Shown here in pieces: positions 23,494 through 35,639 of a stretch of DNA of 64,000 nucleotides; within the stretch, counting starts at the first letter, position 1; each line of letters begins with the position of its first letter. Location: assembly GCA_039621445.1 (NCBI GenBank), contig CP154957.1:21172726-21236725 (forward strand), read 5' to 3'. The notes below the pieces were generated by a model. It saw nothing but the letters and a program-made list of their open reading frames with translations, was not told the origin of the DNA and did no database searches. Made by a program: the position numbers and the translations under genes. The DNA comes from Euglena gracilis (taxonomy: Eukaryota > Euglenida > Euglenophyceae > Euglenales).

Positions 23494-26400
23494 TCAGGCA
23501 AACGCCTCCGACAACGCGCGGAGGCCGTGGATCAGCTCGGCCTGGGCCCGGGCCTCGCAGCTCAGGAGGGCCACGTGGACCTTCTCTTGGCCGAAGGGCC
23601 GGGCTACTGACCGGGGGGGGGGGAGGCGGACAGCGGCGGTCCAGGTTGACACTGGGGTCTGTCTTGGCTCCCGCAGGACCAATGGGCCACATCAACCTGA
23701 CGGATTTCAATGGGGAATCCACTGTGAAGCAATGTGCCGTAACGTTAGCAATGACGTAACGTTAGCAGTCTCTTCCACCAGGATGGCAACGGACAAATAG
23801 CAAATAAGAAGAGAATTTTGAAAAAGAAGTCCACTTTCCAAAAAATTAAAAAATTAATAAAAATAAAAGATATGAGATGAAATGGAAAATGCACAAATGC
23901 ACAAATATAAATGAGAAAAAAACCAATCTGGGTCCTTTTTATTTTTCAGCAGGTCTGGCCAATGGGGGGCTTAAATTTGTCTAGGAGATCTCATTCATGG
24001 AGTACATATGTTTCAGCAAACCTTGTTTGGATGAGTTTGATAAAAAAAATAACCACTCACCTTCCCCCCTCCCAGACCAGATCCCATTCACCCTCGGGGG
24101 GGGGGGGTTATTTGTTTTTTTTTAAAAAAAAATAAACCGGAAAGCCAATACCAACCAAATTGCATTCAAATTTGGTATAATATTTGCAACTCTGGTGCCT
24201 CCGGAAAAAAAATGATGTACAAAAAATTGAAATGTTCTTTGTACTTTCCTGTTCTGCCACGTCTCAGTGTTCTCCATGGTGGCTGCAAATTCCTTGAAAC
24301 AACAATTTTGATTTTGCATTGAGAGGCCAGCTGCCTTTTCGAACTAGGTTGAATTCGACCAATGATGGGGACTGGGACCAATGATGGGGACGAGCAATCC
24401 CCCTAGAGAACGGTTTGCTTTTCTGAGCTTCGGTGCATTTGGCACCGGAGTGACTGGGCCAAAAGCCACAGGAAAAAAGTGAGGAGGGGAGTTCGATGCG
24501 AATTGCTCAATTGCCTACCCCGGTCGGCCCCGGTGATATGTCTGGCTTCAAAGACGCCTTTATTCCAGCCAGCAACTAACTTGCAGGCGTCAAATAATGA
24601 ACCCCCCAAATAATAAAACCTCCGGTTTCTTATTTGGGCACTTGAAGTCGGGGTCAGGGGGGGTTATTATTTGGGGGGGGGATTATGATTTGGGCAAAAT
24701 TTCCGAAGTTAAAAGGGCAAAATTTCCGAAGTTAAAAATCGACCAAAAACCCTCCACGGGCTCTAATGGTCACTTTTGGCATATTTGGAGCCATTTTGAA
24801 TAATTAGGTGCTTATTTGGCATATTATCTGCACCAATTTATCCACTTTGTGATTTGTTGCAACATTTCTGCTGGTTTTCCCCTCTTTTTTCTTTGCCTTC
24901 ACACCTGCTGGAGGGGGGGTTTATTATTTGGGCGGCCGAAGTCGGTCCTCGGGACGGGTTTATTATTTGGGGGGTTCATTATTAGGGGGGGGGGTGATTA
25001 TTTGGGGGTTTACTGTGTCCAGACTGCGCTGTCACCCGCAGGGTCGGGAGCCAGCCCCCCCCCCCCCCCGTGCGGTGTCCAGGCCTAGCCAGGGCCCTGG
25101 CCGGGGGCTGAACGCGTAGCCCCAGTCGTGGAAGTGGCTGGCCTCGCACGTCTCTGGGTAGCACGCTGTGCGCTTGATGAAGGACTTCACGATCTTCACC
25201 ATGTTGATGTCCGTGAAGAACGTGTTGATGCGGCTGTAGTTGAAGTCGTCGTGGTGGATGCCGTACACGTAGTGCACATACAGCCACACCAGGTCCCTGC
25301 AAAAGGGGTGGGGGAACCACAGCGTCTTGGGCATTGCTGCAGGTTTGACGGGATTTTTGGACTGAATGTGGCTATGAATTGGGGGATATTCAGTTTGACA
25401 CACTTCAGCAAACAAGTGCCTCCTGTTTGGGACACAAGGGACCAAAATATCGGCATGGCTTCACAGCCACGTATTCACTTGATGAGTACTCTTGATCCAG
25501 GGACCAACCCACCCACCCAAATTCTTTGAAAACCACCCACACACAATGGGGGGGGGGTCGACCCACCCACCCCTCCGCCCGGCAGGACCGTGTTCACCGC
25601 CCATTCAGCTCCAGGCGGGGGACCTGAAGTTGGAGGTGTCGGCGACGGTGCTGAGCGGTGCCTGCTGCACCTGCTCGAAGAGCCTGTGCAGCTGCTCCGC
25701 CTCCTCCTTCAGGTCGAACTCGCTCAGCGCGCCGAAGCAGTCGTCCTTCCAATTGAAGTCCGACAGCGGGTGCCTGGGGCAACGGCGTGACCCCGGAGCT
25801 CAAGGGGGAAAGCATTGGCGGCCAAGGGGTCGGTGGGCCGACGAAGGGGAAAGATGAGGTTGGTTGCTTCATCCCTGCATACTTAGGCCGCGCATCTTGC
25901 AAGGAAGCTCTTTTCTTTGTCGATGTGGGCATTTGCCCAAATCGACATATTTGAAAAAGACATCACATGACCCCAAAACCCAAAAATGTCAGCAGGATGT
26001 AGTGCGGTGCCCTAAAATGCGGAGATGGAAGCAGGGAGTTAGGGTCACAGTTACACCACAGTTAGGGTCAGGGTGTTTTTTAAAGACCGGGGGGGGGGTC
26101 CCCACCCACCCAACACCTGGGGGGTCCCAGGGGACCCACTCACTTTTCCCCGAAAATGGCCACAAATCGCGAAAAATGCTAAAAATAGCACTTTTTCAAA
26201 AAAATTTGGTGCCTTTGGCACCAAAAAGTATATCCCACCCCCCTCTGGGGGCTCGGCCGGAGCCACCCACTCTACCCCCCCCCCTGGGGGTCGAAGACTA
26301 AAAAAAACCCTGGTTAGGGTGTTTTTCTTATTTCTTGGCCATCAAGGCGTCCTTTAGCGACCCCCCTCCCCCAGGGGGTTCAGCTCAGAGGCTGAAAATT

Positions 26401-29400
26401 TTGGGCTGGCTGGAAAAAAAGCTGCTGGCTGCCCCCCCCCCCCCCCCAGGGGTCCCAGGGTTGGAACTGGACCTGACTGACTGACTGACTGACTGACTGA
26501 CGGGTACCAAAAAATCAAAACTGCAAAAATGTCCAAAAAAAGCTTATGCAATTATGCAAAAATATGCAATTATGCAATTATGCAAAAATCGATTTTTCGA
26601 ACCCAAATTTGCCCTGGCAAGCACTCTTCTGACCCATTTCCCCCCCATTTTTTGCACCCCGAAAGCGAAAAATCCGAAATTGTCCCACCACCCTGGAAAT
26701 AAATAAAACTCATTCATGGGGGATGGGGGGAGGGGGTCTGAGGCTGGAAAGAGGCTGCTGGCTGGCTGGACCCCCCAGGTGGTGGGGTCAATTTTTCTTA
26801 AGCTACGCCTTGTTGGCCATTTTCGACCCCATTTATCAAAAAAAACTTGATCTAGCTCAGCTTTGCCGGGCTGGCCAAACTGTATTTCCATTCGATCACC
26901 GGGGGGGGAGCTGCCTGGCTAACAGCTTTGCTGGCTGGGAGAGAAACGTGCTGGGCTGGCTGGACCTCCCCAAGACATTCCCTGACATGAACGCCATAAA
27001 GCACACATCCTCGCGTCGGAAAGTGTCGACCCCCTCAAAAGTTTTCCCAAGCAACACAAATCTAGGGGAAGAACTGGGGCAAAATTTTGATGGTGGTCCA
27101 GAGCTTAAAAAGACAATCCGAAAAGATTCGAGAAATAAATTTGAGAAACGTTGCCAAAAAAAAGCAAACCTCCTCTGATGCTTTCCCTGAGCATCAAAAT
27201 CTTCATAGCGCGATACTCCATGACGATTAGGAAGAAAGAACTTGCTCTTCTGGCATTCCTCGGTTGGCACGTCGTATGATTCTTGTGCCACATCAGTGGA
27301 TATGCGGTCAAGCGCTCCACAATCAAGATCTGCAGTTGAGCGTTGAACTCCAGTTGACGAAAGAAAGGTTGATGACGAAAAGATGCTATTTCATTTGTCG
27401 ATGCTTTGCAATCTTCACACGAATGAATAAGAAATGCACAAACTGATCAGACAGGCAAGAAAAAAAAAACAGACAGAAAATAACACCAACAAAACAAAAA
27501 AATGATTCATTTCCAGCAGAATTCAGAAGAAAGTTGCAAGCAAAAGCAAGGAAGGAAAACGAACCTGTGGTGCTGCCCGTGGGATTTGTCCTGAACAATT
27601 CGGCTCGAACTGGCAATGTGTTGACCCGCTCAAAGGGGACCTCCACCTCCCCGGACGTAATCTCGCTCTCGTTGGCGTCCGGCAGAATGCCGCACGAGAA
27701 GATCATCCCGGACAGCGCATGGTAGCATGACATAATCAGAATGGCGTGGGCGCAGGGGTTTTCTTAAGGGGGGGGGGGTTCAGCCTCCGGCTGGCAAAAA
27801 GGCTGCTGGCTGGAAACGAGCTGCTGGCTGGACCCCCCCTGGGATAGGGTACCCTCTGGCTTAAACAAACCCCTGCGTGGGCGATCTGCCCCCGCGACCA
27901 TCCGCAGTCAAGCAACCCCTTGATGTCCTGAGAGCAGAAGCGACTCAGATGCAACCCACTGCACGGCAAGGGACTTGACGAGATTGTCCATGAATCGCTT
28001 CTCGCGTTTCTTTTAGAAATGAAAGTGACTGACCGGCTGAAAAGTAAGTGGTTTCTCGGGGGGTGAAATGGTCCTGAGGGCGGGATCGGACTTTTCAAAG
28101 CTCTTCAAACCACTTCTAAAAACGGCTCTCCGCAATATGGAAGCTCCCACAAAAATAGTTCAAAACGCACGACCCAGTCTTGGGAATGCCAAACCCAGAC
28201 CTCCACTGGGAAACACAAAAAACACTTTAATACGGAGCCTCTCAAGCAATATCCGTTAGTGAGTTTGTTGGAAAAGACTGTTTTCCCTTGGCAGGGTCGC
28301 AGTGGGTAAAATACAACAAGAGAACAATGCACGCACAGTGGCAGAAAATACCTTTTTCGTGAGTTTCCAAGGTTGGTGGGCAAGAATAGTGTTGAACTCC
28401 GCCAGCCTCTGCATCTTGTCTGAAGACAACAAACCGCACATCACAAAAAATATGATGTCACACGTCACGCATTGCCCAAAGCACACGAGCAACCTGCCCG
28501 AACTTCTGATGACATCACACCTGGGGCATTCTTGATGCCCTGTAACCAGGTGAGGTCCCCGCCCATCAAAGTGAACAGGTACTCCATCTTTTCAATCATA
28601 TAGATGCAGTTGTGGGTGCTGCACGCCAAGATCGCGATGTAATGACGATGCCGCTCCACCACGGGGCCGCTGCCTGGCAGCGAATGCAGAGCACAAGGGA
28701 GCCCAGCGGGTGGGACACACCGGACATGATCCCGTGTGTGGTCTCGATCCAACGGGCGGCAAACTCGGGGTGCATGGCCATGATGCGGATGAAATGAGGA
28801 ACGCCCCCGTAGTATTCCCACGACTTCTGGAACGTTTGGCACAAAGCACTGTTCCTGAGGGGAAGAAAACAGTTGTTGATTTCCCAAGAAAGTTGAGAAA
28901 ATGAAAACGAAAAACCCAAAAGCAGGGATTCCTACACATTTGTACCGACAACATTTGTTCCCATTCTTGATTGTTCGCGATTGTTCGATATTGCTCCCCC
29001 CAAAAAGTGTTAGACAACAACTCACACTTAAAGACTTTTCCTTTGTCGGTGCAAATGTGCAAATGGTCATTTTTTTGCAAAGGCGCCAGCAACTGACTCC
29101 CAAAGAAACAGAATTTGTGATCAGGATGTGATATGGTGCCCCGCGGAGATGAAAGTAGGGACTTTTGACAATTTGTGTGCCTGATAGCCTGCACCACAGC
29201 ACATGAGGTACATAACACCCAGCAATGTGTGTTTTGGAACCTCCCAACGGCTGCCTCATCAACATGGGATGTTACTGGAAAAACGTGGTGAGTTGAGACT
29301 CAGCCTGAAACGATTTCCGAAACTTCGACGTTGTGAGAATTCAATGTTTGGTGCAAACCGGCATATGTGCACGCTGAAATTTGTGTGTTTGTAAAATTAC

Positions 29401-32400
29401 AAATGGTTGATTTGCGCAAATGCGCGAATGGTCTGTTTGGTCTATGCACACTAACCACTTGCAACTTCGCACACATACCATTTGGGGGATTCGGCATCGC
29501 TGCAGTTTGAAAATCCTTAAGTGCGAGATATTTTGTAGAAGTTATTTACAAAGGACCAGTCTTCTGGCCCGAATTCTGGCAATGGCAGTTGAACCTATGT
29601 AAAACCATTTCTGGACCATTAAACATCAAAATGGACGGACAGCACTTCCAGGTTTTATTCCTTCAAAATTGAGTTTAAAAGTGCCCTATACCTTCAGCAG
29701 GTTTGGTCCTAAACGAGGCCCAGTACATTGGCTTGGAATGGATGTGTCAGCTAACTTGAAAATATTGGTGTTCAGGGGCCACATGATGCAATATACTAAC
29801 ATATTTTATTTTTATTTGACCTTCTCAGACATGTAGGACAACATCTCCACTTTGAGCACAACACCTCCACACGCTGCTCTCCTCCTGTTTCTAATCTTCT
29901 CTTGTCTCAGAAGTCCCATTGCTAAAGCTTCAAAATTAAAACAAAACTTCGGTTGGTGTGCACAATTGTGCGAATCGACCATTGGAATGGTTGGTCTGTG
30001 CAATTGTGCACAACAACCACCCAAAGACACCAGCAATGTGCTTGGGAAGGGGCGTAAGAATACAAGGGAAAATATACCACTATTTCATCACATTCATCTT
30101 CCAGCTCCAAACACGCTAACATCAAAAAGCTCTTTGTTGCTTAAAAGTGGCCGGAACGCACAAATGCGCTCACCTGCCACTGAGGTCAGTGGCAAGTTGT
30201 CCATCACTGCACAACTAATGCTTAATGCTTTGTGACACCCACATAACAGCAAAAATCACCTGTGCGCAGGGGGGAAGTGTGAAGAGTTTGAAAGTTAGGT
30301 ACCTCAGAGCAGGTCACAGCATACGGGTCACCCACACCCAACATGTGTTTGGGAACCTTCCAACGGCTGCCTCGTCGGCTTTGGATGCTGCTGGAACGAT
30401 TTGGGGCAGGTGAAACCAAGCCCTTTCGGAGTTTGGACCACTTGCTCAATCGCAACCATTTGACTTGTTCCTTTGCGCACAGTACAGCAATGTTTGTGGG
30501 GAGGGGGTCCAGCAGCATGGGAATACAGGAGAGACAGAATTAACACAATTTTAGTTCATTAATTCTCCAGCCCCAAACAGGCTGGCACAGGAGACTGAAG
30601 GTTGTATTAAAATGGATTCTTTGCACAATTGCGCAAAGAAGCATTCTTTTTGCTGCCATGTAAGTCCCAAAAGACCCAACCTGCAACCTGAGTGGGGAGC
30701 TGTGAAACTGTCACAGAACTCAACTGGTAACTGGTGGGATCCTCCTGTACTTTTATCCCCTTCACAAACATGAATTTTCAGAGTCCTCTGATAGACCCGC
30801 CTACCAACTCCAAAAAACCTCCACGTGGTGCTGCAGGCAATCTAAAAGCAAGCAAGGGGTGGACCTGTCACCCGACCTCTGGAACATTAGCGTTTTCGCG
30901 CACTTTGGGGGTCAAACTGGGGGGAATCAAACTTTTGTTGCCAAATTTCGGAGGTCCAAAAACACCAAAACCTTCTTTCCCCAAAGGTTGTAACAGCAGA
31001 AAATGGTGAAGATGGACACATAGATAGTCGGAGTTTAATCAGCATTTCAAAAACCAGACCCCAACCCCAAAAATGCAGAATTGTGCAAAAGAATACAAAA
31101 AAGCTTAACCCCCCCAAAAATAAGACCCCCCCCAAAAAATAAGACCCCCCCCCTGGGCCGATCGAGCAAAAATCCAAAAATAAGACCCGTGCCCCCCATA
31201 AATAAGACCCCCCTTGACGGCGCGAAGCGCCGGGGACGGTGAACATTTTCCCTGAGAAATTGCCAAAAACCCAAATTTCACACACAAAAATGATGAAATT
31301 TCAAAAAATTTCAGATTCTTGAAGTGCAAAAAAAACATGCTAAATGTCAACTTACACAAATTTACACATGGCGCGAAGCGCTGAAGGAAAAATTTTAGTT
31401 TTTTGGGAACCTGAAAAATGATGTTTTTTTCGGGCCCGAGTCGGTCAAGAAAAAATCCAAAAATAAGACCCCCCCCAAAAAATAAGACCCCCCCTGGAGG
31501 TTTCCAGCAACGGACCCAAAAATAAGACCCGGGTCTTATTTTGGGGGGGGGGGGTTTAAGTGCGAGAGCAGCCAACTAAGATTTTCGAAGGTCACGTTCA
31601 CGACAAAAAGTCGGTGCTTTCCCAAAAACCTTTGCTACCGTAATTTTTATCACCTGAATTTAGGGCAGAAATGAATTGCAACCTGGCAGAAATCTCCTCA
31701 GACTGGGGTGTCGTAGTCAGCACTTCTTTTCAAGCATATTAATTACAGAAACCAAAAGAGAGTCCTCTCCGCTTTATCCTCAGCCAGGATAAGAAAACAA
31801 CCGCAAAAAAAAGCATTAAACTGCTGAGGGCAAAAGGGGGCTCAATGAAAACACCTTCATAGGGCCTTCGTAGAGTGTGCGAGATTCTTTTGTAAAAGAG
31901 TTAGAAAACTTCCAACGTAAATGCAAAATGAAAAAATGACTGCGAACAATTGCTTGTGTGAGGTTCCACTGAAAAGGACTGGGGACAAAACTGCAAAACT
32001 GCACGGTGTATATGTTCCTCCTCCACAGCACACCTCCGCAACCCATGGGCGGACGGCAGGATCTTCGTGGGGATGAACTGCGAGATTTTCTCCATCGCCC
32101 ACAGCTTCTCGTGCAGCAGCCAGTACTTGCCCCGTTCCTTGAGGGGGATCTGCAGGTACTGCTCATCCAAGTCCTTCTCCTCGCGGACCTGGAACTCCTC
32201 CCCCTCCAAGTCAGGCTGAACTTGACCAACCCGGGGAAGAGGGGGTTTGGAGAGAAACTTGTACAAGAATGGGCCTTTTCTGGGCTTCCAGTGCCATCGG
32301 CACCAGTGTCTTTGGTGAATGTCTAGACATATGTGCCCTTCCCCTGATGGGGGGGGGTCACGCCTAAAAAATCAGTCTGGTCCAAATCGTGCTCCACCTC

Positions 32401-35400
32401 CTGGCACAAATGGTTCAGGTCCACGTGAGGGAGGAGGTTTGTTTTGTAGTCGGCCTGAAGGTTCCACATCAAGTCCAGGAAACGAATCGATGGAAGTGGG
32501 ATTGCGCACACCTCTGAAAGCCAGGTTGGGACTCAGGGGATCAGGAGTGCTTGACTGGAAACCCAAAAAAATTTTCGCAAGCGATTTTTCTTTTGGGTTC
32601 GCCCAAAGAGGTGGAGTGAGCCCATCAGAACAATAAAGCACCATCCAAATGTTGGGGAAACGAGGGCATAAATAAAATCAATCAAATTGTTTTTCGGATA
32701 CTAACCATAAACCCCCCCTAATAAGTGCGCAGTGCCCTAACCCCCCCAGGGTTTAATGGATCCGGTTTGGTTGGTTGGTCGGTGCTCTCAAGTGTAACCC
32801 CCCCCAATATAAGAAACCCCCAAATATAAGAAACCCCCAAATACAGAAACCCCTGGGCTGTTGGACGCTAATTCATGAACAAGAAACCACTCATCTATTT
32901 TCACCACGGGTCACAGCAAATCGCAAAGTGCGATCAACATAAAGATGAAGCTGGTCCAGTCTAGTGTTTCTTTGCAAAGCAAGAGGTCAGAAGCAACTGT
33001 TTTTTGGGGGGGCAGGTGCAACTGGAATCAAGAAGGTTGATTACATGAAGGAACCGAAGTTAGAAAAAGTTCCATTTATAAGAAACCCTTGGGGCCTGCC
33101 TTCGACACCCAAAATAAAACAAACCCCAAATATAAGAAACGGGTTTCTTATATTTGGGGGGGTTTACCCAGGCGGAGACTCTGGCCTTCCCTTGCCAAAA
33201 GGGCCATGTTTTTGAAAACGTTGATCGAGCCAGGATGAATATCAAAGTGAGGGAATAAAACTACAAAGCATCTCTGGCACTCTGGCAGCGAAGTCAGATG
33301 TATTATTTGGGGGATGTCATCATCAACAACGACAACTGAGGCAACAAAAGACAGAAAAAACTTGGAAATTTGAAGAATTTGAAGCTGCTGCGTTCATCAT
33401 TCAGCTGTCTGTTCAATTTCCAATCACCATTCCCAGGTTCCAGCACAGATCAACGTGAGAATGAAACAACGAGGTATATAATGGAATGCTCCTTGTATTG
33501 TTTAACCAGAGGATATGAAGCATTCTGTGGACGCTGTTTCGAATTTGTTTTTTCCCCTGAAATGAGGTAAGATGATTTTGTAAACCCCCCTAATAAGTGC
33601 ACGGGTGCGCGCATAGTACGTAGTTTCGGACCCCAAGGGGTGCGCACTTGTTAGGGCACTGCGCACTTTTAGGGCAAAGCCAAAAATATTTATGTTTCCC
33701 CTACCCTTTTTCAATTTCCCCCTATTTTGTGGTTTCAAGCTGTGAGTCAAGTGATTGTGTGTCAAATTTGGGTTTGGACGTTAGAAATTTTTGGTCTGAG
33801 AGGACAGTTCTGAGAATTGTGTGTGCTTTCCGACCTGAGATGTGACAGTGATTTCTTCTTTGGGGGGGTGCGCACTTTTTAGGGAGGTAGTTCCGGACCT
33901 TTGGGGGGTGTACTTATTAAACCCACCCCCCCACTTATAACACCCCCCCCACTTATAGACCCCCCCACTTATAACCCCCCCCATCGGGCCGACCAACCAA
34001 ACCGAATCCTATAACCCCCCCTCCCCTGGGAAGAAAAATGCAAACCGCCGGGGACGATTTTTCCAGCCCAAACCACCAAAAAACTGACTGTTTTTGGCAA
34101 TTTTTTGAGACCCACCATCATCAAAAATGCCATTTTTGACCAAATTTGCCGAAAATTGCCAATTTGGGGGGGTTTCGGGGTCATTTTGGGGGGTCGGATT
34201 TTCACCAACAATTCCGGATCCTATAAACCCCCCCCCCCCTTATAAACCCCCCTTTTCGCGTGCAGGGCAATCCCAGCCACGTCCCACCACGGCGACACCG
34301 TCGCATGCGAATAAATTTGCTGCCCGTAATTCTCGGCATACTCAAGGACTGACATGCGCTCTTCGTTGTCAACAGTTGACGCTGCCTTGAACAGTTCATT
34401 TACAAAGTCGCGCAAAGCTTGAGATCGTTGGGCCAACGCTCCTGCACTTTTTTCTGTGTTTTGAAGCAGAAAGAGTAACGGAGGCTGCAGGCTTCCTGGG
34501 GGAATCCAATGGAACGATGGAAAATTTTTGTGATGAAGAAAGAACCTTGAGACTGAAACCCCAGGAGTATGCCAAAAGAAGCACACTTCGTCCGTGTAAA
34601 TTTCACTTTGTTCAGAAAAAAAATATGGACAACAACAACAGTAGAAGTCATAAAGAAAACAGATGTTGCAGGCTTGATTGTGTTTGACGCCGAATATCTT
34701 CAGCGATGAGAATGAGCATGAAATCTCATAATCCAAAAAAAATGCAATTTTGTACCCCCCCTTTCCACATAACCTGGTCCACATTGCAATGTTGCAAGGA
34801 TGTTATGCTGGCACAAGGCTGTTCCAAAAGTACTGTGATTCAATGAAAAACCCCAGGTAGTTTTCTGGAATTGTGCCACTGAGGTGGGGGGGGTTAACGA
34901 CACAATCCCCCGAAATGGCCAAGAGATGCCATTTTGGGCACTTTTGGGGCAAAAAATCGTCAAAAAATGAAAAAAAAACTTCGGTTCAAAGCGTTGGAAA
35001 GAAAATTTTGACCCTTTGGGGGGTCCCAGGTATGCCCCCCCCCCCAGGTCGATCCGGACCCCCCTGGCAGGGGGGAGGGGTCCGGACCACCCTGGTCCAG
35101 GAGAGGGAGAGGTGGGGAAGACCCCCCCACCTAAATCCTCCTAACATTGAACCCTGGGGTGCAGGGGGAGAATTGATATCGGAGGCCTTTGGAAAAAAAT
35201 GCGGGAAATTTGCGCAAATTGCGGTTTTGGGAATTAGTACACTTCTGCTGGAGGGGACTTTGAAAATTTTCACAATTTTGTTATTTTTCCACGTAGATGT
35301 AAGTTTGAGCCGGTATTTACATCTTTTTCCAACAAAAAAAAATCCAAAAAAACGTGATGATAAGCCACAAAAATATGATATTTCTGGATTGTGCAAAAAA

Positions 35401-35639
35401 AATGCAACTTACAACCTGCATATGCCCCCTGCTCATGACAAAATAAACATCCCCATTAAGAATGCCGCCCCAAAATCAAGCTGTCATTGTCAGCAAGAGC
35501 ATCATCGAGTTTCATTACTCGTCTCGAGGTTAGGCCACCATTCACCTCCCATGGCCTGCCAAATCTGATGCTTGGCATCGTACGATGTCGTCGAGGACCT
35601 CGCACACAGGAGGTCCAACGTGTCATATTCATCACTCAT
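23494..35639 (-). CDS. SESN: sestrin
   Basis: Thirteen minus-strand exons whose phases agree at nearly every junction: 35546-35639 (ATG at 35639), 34248-34441, 32388-32511, 32034-32211, 28721-28854, 28521-28673, 28352-28419, 27884-27927, 27565-27752, 27170-27329, 25624-25773, about 25087-25296, and 23494 to about 23606 (stop TGA 23494-23496). The product is about 600 residues, versus roughly 480-550 for animal sestrins. Diagnostic blocks in order: SQFIPTKIL; MAMHPEFAARW; RHRHYIAILACSTHNC; GGDLTWLQGIKNAP; LAHQPWKLTKKDIKGLL; YHALSGMIFSCGILPD; SRYEDFDAQGKH; SDFNWKDDCFGALSEFD; VHYVYGIHHDDFNYSRIN; ACYPE; EKVHVALLSCEARAQAELI; ALSEAFA. Sestrins restrain TOR signalling through GATOR2 and reduce alkyl hydroperoxides. 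The peroxidase cysteine and the tyrosine two residues on are kept, but the relay histidine position is methionine. Introns are mixed GT-AG and nonconventional. The first ATG lies 5 nt after a tttag, a plausible trans-splice acceptor. Confidence 0.92.
24597..25017. mobile_element. C-tract/tag TIR element (tag AAATAATAAA)
   Basis: Left end carries aataatgaacccccc followed by aaataataaaacc. The right end carries the reverse: tttattatttgggggg, ttcattatt, then gattatttgggggtttac. The tag occurs at least five times, always next to a C- or G-run. It lies in the intron between the last two sestrin exons. Confidence 0.72.
26069..26312. mobile_element. introner-like TIR element, family A, TSD GTTAGGGT
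   Basis: 244 bp, cagggtgttttttaaagacc to gactaaaaaaaaccctg. Exact octamers GTTAGGGT at 26061-26068 and 26313-26320. It sits inside the conventional sestrin intron 25774-27169, so here it does not separate exons. The interior is about as similar to 13176-13409 as two recent copies of one family would be. Confidence 0.9.
26360..26960. repeat. dispersed repeat, family D
   Basis: Contains ctgctggctggctgga, aactgcaaaaatgtccaaaa, accaaaaaa and caaatttgccctg...gacccattt in an order matched at 61240-61610. A (tgac)n run lies at about 26470-26502 and an (attatgcaa)n patch at about 26545-26585. The short intron 27753-27875 contains a reduced version of its ggctgctggctgg core. Confidence 0.6.
27753..27875 (-). 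mobile_element. nonconventional intron / introner, TSD CGTGGGCG
   Basis: 123 bp. Plus strand caggggttttcttaagg to ggcttaaacaaacccctg: both ends carry CAGGGGTTT and TTAAG in inverted orientation. Exact octamers CGTGGGCG at 27745-27752 and 27876-27883. Removing element plus one octamer joins SRGQIAHA to ILIMSCYHALSG in frame, reproducing the sestrin pattern (ELVHAVVLLTHYHSL in animals). No GT-AG choice gives this join; the CTTAAG acceptor would lead to an immediate stop. Confidence 0.96.
28674..28720 (-). other. 47-nt canonical GT-AG intron
   Basis: Gene strand gtgtgtccc...gctgccag. Its removal joins HGIMS to GSGPVVERHRHY, restoring the sestrin frame. It is very short next to the multi-kb introns around it and shows that a conventional spliceosomal class coexists with the CAG...CTG class. 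Confidence 0.88.
29200..29830. repeat. dispersed repeat, family K
   Basis: Shares ggaacctcccaacggctgcctc with ggaaccttccaacggctgcc at 30353. Also carries the 'gcgcaaatgcgcgaatgg' phrases and the block 'agtacattggcttggaatggatg', which resembles 63080-63125. It lies in the long sestrin intron 28855-32033. Confidence 0.6.
30340..30780. repeat. dispersed repeat, family K
   Basis: Its right half matches 1640-1880 closely and its left half matches 29220-29280 and 62590-62645 (gatgctgctggaacgatttggggcaggtgaaacc versus gttgcaggaacgattttggccaggtgagac, as separate shorter matches). Confidence 0.62.
31105..31560. mobile_element. C-tract/tag TIR element (tag AAAAATAAGA)
   Basis: Left end cttaaccccccc then aaaaataagaccccc repeated. 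The right end has the tag inverted, gggtcttattttggggg then gtttaag. Two ggcgcgaagcgc hairpins lie inside (about 31220 and 31370). Located in the same long sestrin intron. Confidence 0.72.
32212..32379 (-). mobile_element. nonconventional intron, partly decayed TSD
   Basis: 168 bp. Gene strand begins CAGACTGATTTTTTAGGCGT, like the start of element 46783-47037 read on the same strand (CAGGGATTTTTTTTAGGCGT), and ends GTTCAGCCTG. Flanking octamers ATTTGGAC and ACTTGGAG match 6 of 8. Removing element plus octamer joins QEVEHDL to GEEFQVREEKD in frame. The interior hairpin GGTGCCGATGGCACC matches those of other families. Confidence 0.87.
32794..33168. mobile_element. C-tract/tag TIR element (tag AAATATAAGAAA)
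   Basis: Left end gtgtaacccccccc, aatataagaaaccccc and aaatataagaaaccc. Right end gggtttcttatatttggg followed by ggggtttaccc. The tag is confined to this element. Located in sestrin intron 32512-34247. Confidence 0.75.
33582..33930. mobile_element. C-tract/tag TIR element (tag TAATAAGTGC)
   Basis: Left gtaaaccccccta plus ataagtgcac; right gtgtacttattaaaccc. The right 150 bp reappears inverted at 36760-37000. A lone left end of the same type is at 32703-32755. Confidence 0.7.
33931..34247. mobile_element. C-tract/tag TIR element (tag CACTTATAA)
   Basis: Direct copy of the element at 57709-58062: cacttataac...ccc units, then 'gaagaaaaatg', 'ttggcaattttttgaga', 'catcatcaaaaatgccattt' and 'ggtcggattttcaccaacaa'. 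Its right edge (34247) coincides with the donor side of sestrin exon 34248-34441. Confidence 0.72.

Noticed and set aside
28855-32033. Separate gene boundary between the 32-35.6 kb exons and the 23.5-28.9 kb sestrin exons
   Set aside because: Phase (AG + G) and sequence (SQFIPTKIL, then MAMHPEF) join correctly into the normal sestrin N-terminal order, so one gene is more likely.
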